Below, one piece after another: positions 33,176 through 40,566 of a stretch of DNA of 46,652 bases (position 1 is its first letter; each line of letters begins with the position of its first letter). The stretch is from the NCBI GenBank assembly GCA_022823235.1, contig JAJDXO010000023.1, forward strand, positions 1 to 46,652, given 5' to 3'. The notes under the pieces are model-generated. The model ran no database searches. It was not told the DNA's origin and worked only from the letters and a program-made list of their open reading frames with translations. Origin of the DNA: Rhodospirillales bacterium. Its GTDB lineage: Bacteria; Pseudomonadota; Alphaproteobacteria; Rhodospirillales; UBA2165. The translations under genes and the position numbers were made by a program.

Positions 33176-34747
33176 CTACACGACCGGCAGCGCGGCCGGA
33201 CGCCGCCGCCTGAGCCAGGTAACGATCAACAGCCGGGTCAGCATGATCGCCGTGAACATGGAGGTGACGATTCCGATGGACAGCGTCACCGCGAACCCCT
33301 TGATCGGCCCGGAGCCGAAGAAGAACAGGATCAGCGCCGCGATAAGCGTCGTCAGGTTGGCATCGATGATCGTGGTGATGGCGCGGCTGTAACCCGCATC
33401 GATGGCCGAGATGGGCGTTCGCCCGGCGCGGACCTCTTCCTTGATGCGCTCGAAGATCAGCACGTTGGCGTCCACCGCCATGCCGATGGTGAGCACGATC
33501 CCGGCGATACCGGGCAGCGTCAGGGTCGCCTGGAAGAGGGACAGCGCGGCGAGGATCAGAATCATATTCACCGCCAGCGCCACATTGGCGAATACGCCGA
33601 ACAACCCATAGACCAGGATCATGAAGACGATCACCGCGATCAGGCCGATGACCGAGGCGACCTTGCCGGCGGCGATCGAGTCCGCGCCCAGGCCGGGACC
33701 GACGGTTCGCTCCTCGAGGATGTTGAGCGGCGCCGGCAGAGCGCCGGCCCGCAGCAGCAGCGCCAGATCGTTGGCCTCGGTGACGGTGAAGTTGCCGCTG
33801 ATCTGTCCGTTGCCGCCGAGAATGGGCTCCCGGATCACCGGCGCCGAGATCACCTTGCCGTCGAGGACGATGGCGAACGGACGGCCCACATTGTCCCGGG
33901 TGATGTCGCCGAAACGCTTGCCGCCCAGCGTATCGAAACGGAAAGTCACCACCGGCTCGTTGGTCTGGGCCGAGAATGAGGCCTGGGCATCCACCAGCCG
34001 GTCGCCGCTGACGGCGACCCGGCGGCGCACCAGATACGTGCCGCCGGAATTGGGATTGGCGGTGTCCGCGTCGGGCAGTTCCATGCAGCCCGGCGGCACC
34101 CGGCCCTGGCCGGCGGTCTGAGTTTCGCACAGCAGATGGAACGTCATCTTGGCGGTCCGGCCCAACAGCCGTTTCACCCGTTCCGGGTCTTCGACGCCCG
34201 GCAACTGCAATAGAATCCGGCTGGCGCCCTGGCGCTGAATCGTCGGCTCCCGGGTACCGGTTTCGTCGACCCGGCGGCGGACGATTTCGATGGATTGGGC
34301 GAGCGCGTTGTTCCGCCGCTCGGTGATCGCGTCGTCGGTGAGGTTGAGAATGATCCGGTTGCCTTGGGTGTCGATCTCGATGCCGCTGTCGATGTCCCGG
34401 ATCAGCTGCACCGCCTTTTCGAGGTCGGCCGGATTACGCACCGTCACGCCGACGCCGAGGCCGCGGACGCCGAGACCCGTATAGCGGATCCGGTCGCGGC
34501 GGAGCGCCACCCGGACGCCGTCGACGATGGACTCCAGCTGCTCCTTGATGACCACATCGGTCTCCACCTCCAGAAGCAGGTGCGAGCCGCCCTGCAGATC
34601 GAGGCCCAGATTGACCTGCTTGTGGGGCAGCCACGTCGGGATGCTCTCGGCGGTGGATTTCTCCATGACGTTGGGCGTGGCGAAGACGAAGCCCAGCGCC
34701 ACGACGGCAAGAACAAGAATGATCTTCCACTTGGAGAAATAGACCAT
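33176..34747 (-). CDS. secD: Protein translocase subunit SecD
   Basis: 523 residues. PHKQVNLGLDLQGGSHLLLE (D1 motif) lies near residue 41. The P1 domain follows, with QGASRILLQLPGVEDPERVK. The C-terminal five segments contain VIGLIAVIVFMILVYGLFG and GMAVDANVLIFERIKEE (D5 motif). The length is normal for alphaproteobacteria (shorter than in E. coli). It lies 44 bases after yajC. Confidence 0.97.
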   Translation of the reverse strand: MVYFSKWKIILVLAVVALGFVFATPNVMEKSTAESIPTWLPHKQVNLGLDLQGGSHLLLEVETDVVIKEQLESIVDGVRVALRRDRIRYTGLGVRGLGVGVTVRNPADLEKAVQLIRDIDSGIEIDTQGNRIILNLTDDAITERRNNALAQSIEIVRRRVDETGTREPTIQRQGASRILLQLPGVEDPERVKRLLGRTAKMTFHLLCETQTAGQGRVPPGCMELPDADTANPNSGGTYLVRRRVAVSGDRLVDAQASFSAQTNEPVVTFRFDTLGGKRFGDITRDNVGRPFAIVLDGKVISAPVIREPILGGNGQISGNFTVTEANDLALLLRAGALPAPLNILEERTVGPGLGADSIAAGKVASVIGLIAVIVFMILVYGLFGVFANVALAVNMILILAALSLFQATLTLPGIAGIVLTIGMAVDANVLIFERIKEEVRAGRTPISAIDAGYSRAITTIIDANLTTLIAALILFFFGSGPIKGFAVTLSIGIVTSMFTAIMLTRLLIVTWLRRRRPAALPVV

Positions 34748-34791
34748 GGGGTCTTGCGGTCTCTACTTGATGCAGTCGTCGGCGCGGCGGG

Positions 34792-35190
34792 TCAGCGGCG
34801 GCCGCCGAACAATCCGCCCAGGAGTCCGCCGCCGCCCTGCTGGCCGCCGGGCGCACCCGGCGCCGCGGCCTGCCCGCCCTGCGGATCGGTCTTGGACACC
34901 ACGCCGGCGACCATGCCGCGCTGCACCTTCACCTTGATGCCCTCGGCGATCTCCACGGCGATTTCGTGATCGTTCACCACCTTGGTGACGGTCCCCATGA
35001 TGCCGCCCCCGGTGATCACTTTGTCGCCCCGGCGGATGGCGCCCAGCATCTCCCGATGCGTCTTGGCTTTCTTTTGCTGCGGCCGGATCAACAGGAAATA
35101 AAAGACCGCGAAAATCAAAATCAGCGGGATCAGGGTCGTAAACGTGTCGCCACCGCCGGCGCCCTGCGCATATGCGGGTGAAATGAACAT
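34792..35190 (-). CDS. yajC: Preprotein translocase subunit YajC
   Basis: 132 residues. One N-terminal membrane helix (LIPLILIFAVFYFLLIRP), then QQKKAKTHREMLGAIRRGDK and GGGIMGTVTKVVNDHEIAVE, the family's cytosolic part. The Gly-rich tail after residue 105 is variable. GGGAGA precedes the ATG. A promoter can be read at 35227-35254. The gene normally stands head to head with DUF815; here a defence island separates them. Confidence 0.96.
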   Translation of the reverse strand: MFISPAYAQGAGGGDTFTTLIPLILIFAVFYFLLIRPQQKKAKTHREMLGAIRRGDKVITGGGIMGTVTKVVNDHEIAVEIAEGIKVKVQRGMVAGVVSKTDPQGGQAAAPGAPGGQQGGGGLLGGLFGGRR

Positions 35191-35226
35191 GAAGAAATCT
35201 CCCTAGCCCTTTGCGTGCACGGGCGA

Positions 35227-35254
35227 AATATAGTCCGCATCGCCGCCGTTGCAA
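35227..35254 (-). promoter_or_regulatory. Candidate yajC promoter
   Basis: On the minus strand, TTGCAA (35249-35254), 16 bases, TATATT (35227-35232), 37 bases before the ATG. The -35 lies exactly on the left edge of the direct repeat at 35251. Confidence 0.5.
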
Positions 35255-35335
35255 ACGCTAAGCGCCTGATTTCCAGGCTCCCCGGCATGCCGTCCCGGCC
35301 CCGCCGGATCGCGGCCGCGGCATTGGCCGGACAAG
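35251..35335. repeat. Island-flanking direct repeat, left copy
   Basis: 79 bases (35251-35329) match 39313-39391 with two differences, starting GCAAACGCTAAGCGCCTGAT and ending GCGGCATTGGCCG. GGACAAG follows at once, whereas in the right copy the same GGACAAG comes 36 bases later. It is probably the old yajC/DUF815 intergenic region. Confidence 0.92.
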
Positions 35336-35351
35336 GGCTCTTGGGTCGCGA

Positions 35352-36320
35352 CTACGACTCTAGAACGGCAAAATTTGGCAGATAGCGATAGAGTCGCTCA
35401 AACGCGCGCGCTTCATTAGCGGGTATCGATCCACGATTCAGTATTCCCCCCGATTCACGGGGTAGCTGCTGTTCAAGAGACCGGATTTCCCTCATTGTCA
35501 ATTTTGGCACCTCGATACGGATCGGTCGTCGCCGAGCTCGTAAGAAATCTAGGCGGGTGAAGTCACACTGCGCCACCAACTCTTTATCAGCTGCGCGGCA
35601 TATGAGCCCGACGATTGTCACCATCTTAGTACCGTCGTCATATTCCAGTTCGCAGATTGGTCGAAATTTTAGTTTGTTGTCCGCAGTTACGCGGGCATTT
35701 CGAGTTGCGAGATGGGTGTCGACCTCCAGCTTTACCATTTGACGTGTGAGTTTGCCGAATGGCCATCCTTCTAGCTCAATCTCAGTTACAGTTGGCGATA
35801 CCCTAGCGCGACCGAATGTACTGGAAAATCGTTCCAATGCTGATGGACCATTTGGGTCATCTTGTGCGTCAGCCACCTCCTGCGCACGACGACACGGCAC
35901 GGATACCGCGAGAACGGTGCCCGATTGGGCATGTCCGGCTACGGTTGCGACATCGCGTAGTATTTCAAGATCGAGCGGATCCTCATAGTCTAGCCAGAGG
36001 AAGTGTCGATTTTTCCAATGAAGTTTCGGAAGTACAACTGACGCCTTCTTGTACACGACCGAAATATTCTTAAATGGTTTGTTGGCTTCTATTCTCTTTC
36101 TTACGCGAGTCTCCCGCTCGATAGATATCATCTGCCGGATTCCAAGCGCTCGGTGCAACAGAATGAAGTCCTCGAACCATACCGAGCCAAATCCAACATA
36201 AGTGTAGTCCTTGACCGGCTGGAATGGGCCAAGACACGCAAATATCTCGCATAACATCCGTCGAGCCGCGTGCTTTCCAGGTCGCAGCGCGTAATTGATT
36301 TTCTCGAAACTCGACGTCAT
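35352..36320 (-). CDS. Rossmann-fold methyltransferase-like partner of the GHKL ATPase
   Basis: 322 residues. FEKINYALRPGKHAARRMLC is a conserved-looking N-terminus. VGFGSVWFEDF (42-52), ISIE (65-68) and FLWLDYED (107-114) are placed like the glycine loop, acidic residue and post-strand-4 motif of class I SAM methyltransferases. The C-terminal 150 residues match nothing I know. Similar proteins are sometimes labelled O-methyltransferase in defence contexts, but a methyl acceptor is not known. The ATG overlaps the ATPase stop (ATGA), so the two are made together. Lower GC than the neighbouring sec genes. It reads toward yajC with no obvious terminator. Confidence 0.65.
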   Translation of the reverse strand: MTSSFEKINYALRPGKHAARRMLCEIFACLGPFQPVKDYTYVGFGSVWFEDFILLHRALGIRQMISIERETRVRKRIEANKPFKNISVVYKKASVVLPKLHWKNRHFLWLDYEDPLDLEILRDVATVAGHAQSGTVLAVSVPCRRAQEVADAQDDPNGPSALERFSSTFGRARVSPTVTEIELEGWPFGKLTRQMVKLEVDTHLATRNARVTADNKLKFRPICELEYDDGTKMVTIVGLICRAADKELVAQCDFTRLDFLRARRRPIRIEVPKLTMREIRSLEQQLPRESGGILNRGSIPANEARAFERLYRYLPNFAVLES

Positions 36321-37675
36321 TTGCTGCGATGCGTCTTTAGCGCGATATCAAAAGTTCGTTCGCCGACCGCTTTAGCGGAATTGACGCTCAGAACGTCCCC
36401 AAGAAACTCCACATCCTTTACCGGTCGCGAATAGAGAATATTTACAGTACGTACAGTTTTCTTGATTGAGCCTCGAGCGGGCGCCTTGAACTCGGCCTTT
36501 CGTTTGATCGTGTCGGCTTTTCGCTGCTCAGCTTTGCTAACGTGTTTCAATAATGGACTCTCGTCCCTTGTGAATTCTTCTACGTCGCGGTCAAGGTCGT
36601 TTAGCCAGTCGATCACCGGTCTCATCATTTCGGTCATTCGTTGGAACGTCTCTTTCCAAATGGGGTTGTCGCGATCCACGTCTGTCTTGGTGGTGTTCCA
36701 TGGCAATCGGGAAGCGTCACGACACTCAAAAGAGACAATGCCCCGAAATCTGGCAAATTGATTGTGATAGCTAGGAATTATTAGCCGGTTTTGCTCCTCT
36801 TCTGCCAGCCCCCAGCCAGTAACCGAGCGACGATCCCTCTCCAAAATAACCCGACCATTACAAACCACGTACCAGCCGGCTTCCCGAGGGGATGAACTCC
36901 CCACACCAGCGATGATTCGTGCCGTAACCTGGTTGGCCTTACTGTCTTCAAACTTGAGAATGTCAACGCCAGGCCGTAACGCCCCGGTTATCAGAAAATA
37001 AAGGTCAGTGGCGTCCAAATGGATACCGTTGAATTCAATATCTAGCCCTCCGGCAATAAACTGCCGATGTTTAGACTTAATCAGGCCAGCAATCTCGTTT
37101 TGAAAATGGACGGTACCAAATCTTTCCGCTACCTCCTGCCGAAGATCATCAACAACTACCTCCGTGCCCGGGTTTTTCTTCGAGATACCGCCATTCCGCT
37201 CGAAGTCCGACCAATCAAAATGCCAATCGTCTTCGTCGTTCTCCCATTCGTTGACATCCACATCGACGGCCCACTCCTCCTTTGGCGTCGCTGACCGGAC
37301 GACAAAATGGCTGCCAAATTTAAAGAGTGCGCGCTTCATGCCGACGCCAAACTGACCAATCGAATTGGGTGTCTTTGGGGTTCCTGACGGCCTGCCAAAT
37401 CGGAAAGCATAATCTCTCGCCAGCGCTTTGCTGAAGCCACCACAATTGTCCAGAATGCGAAACTCTTCGGAATCAATCGTGATATCGATCTTGCGCCCGC
37501 CAAAATCATCCGCGTTCAATCGTTTTGCGCCGTCGATACAATTGTCGATAAGGTCGAGCACCGCCTGTTCGAGGGCAATGTCCCTTACCAGCATTTCAAC
37601 GAAGAACGCTTTGGTTGGGGCGGTGTTTATCCGCTGCCCACCTGTGGCATCCTCCGCCTTGGGAATATCCGCCAT
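36317..37675 (-). CDS. GHKL ATPase (MORC/MutL/Hsp90-like) of a modification island
   Basis: 452 residues. The Bergerat ATP fold is complete: N-box VLDLIDNCIDGAK (D41, D44, N45), ILDNCGGF (D76, G79-G80) and the lid glycines IGQFGVGMKRALFKFG (106-121). The position of the usual catalytic Glu in the N-box is Asp41. A transducer-like domain follows (CNGRVILERDRRSVTGWG, LPWNTTKTDVDRDNP), then a basic helical C-terminus with KAEQRKADTIKRKAEFKAP. This layout agrees with the prokaryotic MORC/MutL-like ATPases described in restriction-modification operons. ATP-driven clamp action on DNA is inferred. GAGGGAG precedes the ATG; divergent from the cytosine methyltransferase gene. Confidence 0.88.
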   Translation of the reverse strand: MADIPKAEDATGGQRINTAPTKAFFVEMLVRDIALEQAVLDLIDNCIDGAKRLNADDFGGRKIDITIDSEEFRILDNCGGFSKALARDYAFRFGRPSGTPKTPNSIGQFGVGMKRALFKFGSHFVVRSATPKEEWAVDVDVNEWENDEDDWHFDWSDFERNGGISKKNPGTEVVVDDLRQEVAERFGTVHFQNEIAGLIKSKHRQFIAGGLDIEFNGIHLDATDLYFLITGALRPGVDILKFEDSKANQVTARIIAGVGSSSPREAGWYVVCNGRVILERDRRSVTGWGLAEEEQNRLIIPSYHNQFARFRGIVSFECRDASRLPWNTTKTDVDRDNPIWKETFQRMTEMMRPVIDWLNDLDRDVEEFTRDESPLLKHVSKAEQRKADTIKRKAEFKAPARGSIKKTVRTVNILYSRPVKDVEFLGDVLSVNSAKAVGERTFDIALKTHRSK

Positions 37676-37766
37676 GACTGCTCCCTCGTTGGCATCAATT
37701 TTCGCGTGTAATGATCAATTCAATCAGCGCAAGTAAATCACATCAACAGAAAAGCAAAATTCTGGT

Positions 37767-37791
37767 AAGTTGGTGTCAGATCAACCAACTT
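37767..37791. promoter_or_regulatory. Inverted repeat before the cytosine methyltransferase gene
   Basis: AAGTTGGT, nine bases, ACCAACTT: a perfect eight-base inverted repeat ending 16 bases before the methyltransferase ATG, within the 132-base divergent gap. It suits an operator or a hairpin in the leader. No regulator gene is in the island, so autoregulation by the methyltransferase or a host factor would be needed. Confidence 0.45.
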
Positions 37792-37807
37792 TCGGACTAG
37801 CTGCGTG

Positions 37808-38893
37808 ATGGCCCGAATTCTGGATTTATTTTGTGGTTGTGGTGGCCTCTCCCTTGGCGCCAAAAATGCTGGATTCGAGACGGCATTGGCAATCGACAAT
37901 GACCCTGACCTGTCCAGCGCGTTCGTTCTGAATTTTCCGGACTCGCCCTTCCTCTTGGCGAACGTGCAGGAATTGGATGAACCGACCCTTCGGAACCTTC
38001 TGCCGCATGGCGTTGATGGGATAGTTGGGGGTCCGCCCTGTCAGGCATTCAGCGAAATTGGTCGGAGGTCCAGATTCGATCCAAGGCGGAACCTCATTTA
38101 TTCCTTCTTTGACATCGTCGCCATGCTTCAACCAAGGTTTTTTATGATGGAGAATGTGCGCGGATTAGCGTTCACTGAAAACCGTCAATTGTTGGATGAG
38201 GCCTTGGCTCGGTGTGGCGATAATTGGAGCATCGTCGGGCCGATAATCCTGGATGCCGCGGATTTTGGGGCGGCAACAAAGCGTCCACGTTTGTTTGTCT
38301 TTGGTTTTGATACAAATCGGATGGACGTGCCGTCTATCAGTCAGCTGAGCCCGACAGGAGTACTGAAACCGCTCACTGTTCGAGACGCCATCGCTGACTT
38401 ATCTGGCTCAAGACAGTTGGCCGACGCACCTGACGGCTTTGATCGATGGAGGTATGGCGCAAATACGACAATTTCGACATACGCCGCAGGTATGCGTACA
38501 AATTCCGGAATCTTCACAGGCCATCGTCGGACCAAGCATTCGCCAGAAACAATTGCTCGTTTCTCAACCGTGAAGAAAGGCGCGAACGACAGGGTGGGCA
38601 AGCATAAGCGACTATCATGGGATCAACAATGTCCCACCCTTCGTGCGGGTACTGGTAGGGACCGAGGTAGTTATCAGTCAGTCCGGCCGCTACACCCAAC
38701 CCGAAATCGAGTGATAACGGTTCGGGAAGCCGCGCGGCTCCAAGGGTTTCCGGATGATTTCGCTTTTCATCCAACGATTTGGCACAGTTTTAGAATGATC
38801 GGTAACAGCGTTTCCCCGATTATTGCGGAGGGTCTTTTGTCCCGCATTGCGTCGATGCTAAACGAAGTGTCACACGGCGTTGCGGCTGAGTAA
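37808..38893 (+). CDS. C5-cytosine DNA methyltransferase
   Basis: 361 residues with the ordered m5C motifs: I RILDLFCGCGGLSLG (3-17), IV GGPPCQAFS with catalytic Cys78, VI ENV (115-117), VIII TKRPRLFVFG, and IX/X ITVREAARLQGFPDDF and IGNSVSPIIAEGL. The target recognition region lies between about residues 180 and 280; its site cannot be predicted. ATG at 37808 is preferred over GTG at 37805, though no clear Shine-Dalgarno is present. Three bases separate its stop from vsr. It probably protects or marks DNA for the linked ATPase system. Confidence 0.95.
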   Translation: MARILDLFCGCGGLSLGAKNAGFETALAIDNDPDLSSAFVLNFPDSPFLLANVQELDEPTLRNLLPHGVDGIVGGPPCQAFSEIGRRSRFDPRRNLIYSFFDIVAMLQPRFFMMENVRGLAFTENRQLLDEALARCGDNWSIVGPIILDAADFGAATKRPRLFVFGFDTNRMDVPSISQLSPTGVLKPLTVRDAIADLSGSRQLADAPDGFDRWRYGANTTISTYAAGMRTNSGIFTGHRRTKHSPETIARFSTVKKGANDRVGKHKRLSWDQQCPTLRAGTGRDRGSYQSVRPLHPTRNRVITVREAARLQGFPDDFAFHPTIWHSFRMIGNSVSPIIAEGLLSRIASMLNEVSHGVAAE

Positions 38894-38896
38894 TAC

Positions 38897-39331
38897 ATGA
38901 CCGACCGATTAAGTCCTGAACGCAGATCATGGTTGATGTCTCGCGTGCGTTCACAGGACACAATCCCTGAATTGGTAGTCCGCCGTATGCTCCATGCAAA
39001 TGGTTACAGATACCGATTGCACCGGAAGGACCTGCCTGGAAATCCAGATATCGTGTTTGTTCGGCAACGAGCGGTCATATTCATTCACGGCTGTTTCTGG
39101 CATCGTCACCGTGGCTGTAAGAAAGCTTCAACACCTTCTACCCGAGTTGATTACTGGCAGAATAAATTCGAGCGAAATGTAAGAAGAGACAGGGCCGTGT
39201 GCCGGGCACTTCGGAAGGACAATTGGAGAGTGCTTACTATCTGGGAATGCCAGACTAAACACCCAGAAAAACTGTTTCGTAGGGTCAGGAAATTTCTCGG
39301 CCCAGCCCGACAGCAAACGCTAAGCGCCTGA
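38897..39331 (+). CDS. vsr: Very short patch repair endonuclease (Vsr)
   Basis: 144 residues. The key residues fall at the numbers of E. coli Vsr: Glu25 (IPELVVR), Asp51 (NPDIVF), His64, Phe67, Trp68 and His69 (HGCFWHRH). Cys residues for the structural zinc are present (C66, C74). It nicks T:G mismatches made by deamination of 5-methylcytosine at the partner's sites; in MORC-type systems Vsr-like nucleases may instead restrict DNA. The last codons CAA-ACG-CTA-AGC-GCC and the stop are supplied by the right direct repeat, so the native C-terminus was replaced or fused at the insertion boundary. Confidence 0.95.
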   Translation: MTDRLSPERRSWLMSRVRSQDTIPELVVRRMLHANGYRYRLHRKDLPGNPDIVFVRQRAVIFIHGCFWHRHRGCKKASTPSTRVDYWQNKFERNVRRDRAVCRALRKDNWRVLTIWECQTKHPEKLFRRVRKFLGPARQQTLSA

Positions 39332-39433
39332 TTTCCAAGCTCCTCGGCATGCCGTCCCGGCCCCGCCGGATCGCGGCCGCGGCATTGGCCGCGCCTCGGG
39401 CATCAGGCCGTGCATCAGGATTGACCGGACAAG
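39313..39433. repeat. Island-flanking direct repeat, right copy
   Basis: 39313-39391 match the left copy. 36 further bases (39391-39426), absent from the left copy, precede the shared GGACAAG. It begins inside vsr and reaches into the DUF815 promoter. Confidence 0.92.
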
Positions 39434-39448
39434 CTTTTGTGATAGGGT
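39421..39448 (+). promoter_or_regulatory. Candidate DUF815 promoter
   Basis: TTGACC (39421-39426), 16 bases, TAGGGT (39443-39448), 27 bases before the ATG. The -35 lies in the segment missing from the left repeat copy. Confidence 0.4.
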
Positions 39449-39475
39449 CCCGCCGCTTTTCCAAGAGGATTCGTC

Positions 39476-40330
39476 ATGAGCGAGCGCGAGCTCGAACCCC
39501 TGCTGACCCGGATTGCCGACGCGTTGGAGCGCCTGGCGCCGAAACCGGTGCCCGAACACAGCCTGGACGGCGCCGATGCCTTCGTATGGCGCACCGAGCC
39601 CGAACATCTGGAGCCGGTCCACGAGGTCAACCGCATCCCCCTCGAACTGCTGCGCGGCATCGACCGGCAAATCGATATTCTGCTCGACAATACCCGCCGG
39701 TTCGCCGCCGGTTATCCGGCCAACAACGCGCTGCTCTGGGGGGCGCGGGGCACCGGCAAGAGCTCGCTGGTGAAGGCCGCCCACGCAACCATCAACGACG
39801 AGGCCGATCAGCCGCTGGCGCTCGTCGAAATCCACCGGGAGGACATCCCCACCCTGCCCCGGCTCCTGAACGTGCTGGGCGGCTTCGAGCGGCGCTGCAT
39901 TTTGTTCTGCGACGACCTGTCCTTCGAGAGCGAGGACGCCACCTTCAAATCCCTGAAGGCGGTCCTCGAAGGCGGTATCGAAGGGCGGCCCGAGAACATC
40001 ATCTTCTATGCGACCTCCAACCGGCGGCACCTGATGCCCCGGAGCATGATCGAAAACGAACGCTCCGACGCCATCAACCCGGCGGAATCGGTGGAGGAAA
40101 AGGTTTCGCTCTCGGACCGGTTCGGCCTGTGGCTCGGTTTCCACCCGGTCAACCAGGACACCTATTTCGCCATTATCGAAGGCTACTGCGAGAATTTCGG
40201 CCTCGAAATGGATCCGGACGATCTCCGGGCCGAGGCGCTCGAATGGTCGATGACCCGGGGATCGCGCTCGGGCCGCGTCGCCTGGCAGTTCATTCAGGAT
40301 TTAGCCGGCCGGCTGGGAAAAACCCTTTAG
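39476..40330 (+). CDS. AAA+ ATPase, DUF815 family
   Basis: 284 residues. Walker A GARGTGKSS lies near residue 88 and Walker B ILFCDDLSFE near 141. An arginine-containing segment (YATSNRRHLMPRSMIENE) and LSDRFGLWLGFHP are typical of DUF815. The N-terminal 60 residues are helical. The cellular role is not established. AGAGG precedes the ATG. In relatives it lies between nlpD and yajC, as it would here without the island. Confidence 0.9.
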   Translation: MSERELEPLLTRIADALERLAPKPVPEHSLDGADAFVWRTEPEHLEPVHEVNRIPLELLRGIDRQIDILLDNTRRFAAGYPANNALLWGARGTGKSSLVKAAHATINDEADQPLALVEIHREDIPTLPRLLNVLGGFERRCILFCDDLSFESEDATFKSLKAVLEGGIEGRPENIIFYATSNRRHLMPRSMIENERSDAINPAESVEEKVSLSDRFGLWLGFHPVNQDTYFAIIEGYCENFGLEMDPDDLRAEALEWSMTRGSRSGRVAWQFIQDLAGRLGKTL

Positions 40331-40335
40331 GGTCC

Positions 40336-40531
40336 GGACTCGATTGAGCCGTCCTACGCGTGTTGCGGCGATGAAAATGGCGCGGTCCGATTTCCCTCTC
40401 CCCCGGAGGGAGAGGGATGCGAAGGCTTGGCGAGCGAAGGGAGCCTAGCCGTAGCTGGGTGAGGGGGATTGCCGCATCACCCCACCCTCATCTTCACCCC
40501 CACCCCAACCCTCCCCCGTCAAGGGGGAGGG
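40336..40531. repeat. Dispersed repeat module and GC-rich hairpins
   Basis: 40336-40373 holds the module GGACTCGATTGAGCC ... GTGTTGCGGCGATGA (reverse of the copies near 594 and 5371; another copy at 46461). A hairpin CCCTCTCCC/GGGAGAGGG follows at 40394-40416. A second perfect nine-pair hairpin, CCCTCCCCC-GTCAA-GGGGGAGGG, lies at 40509-40531. It fills the 236-base gap between convergent DUF815 and nlpD and may end transcription from both sides. Confidence 0.7.
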
Positions 40532-40566
40532 AGTTAGGAAGAGGGGGGCGCGAAAACGAGAATCCC

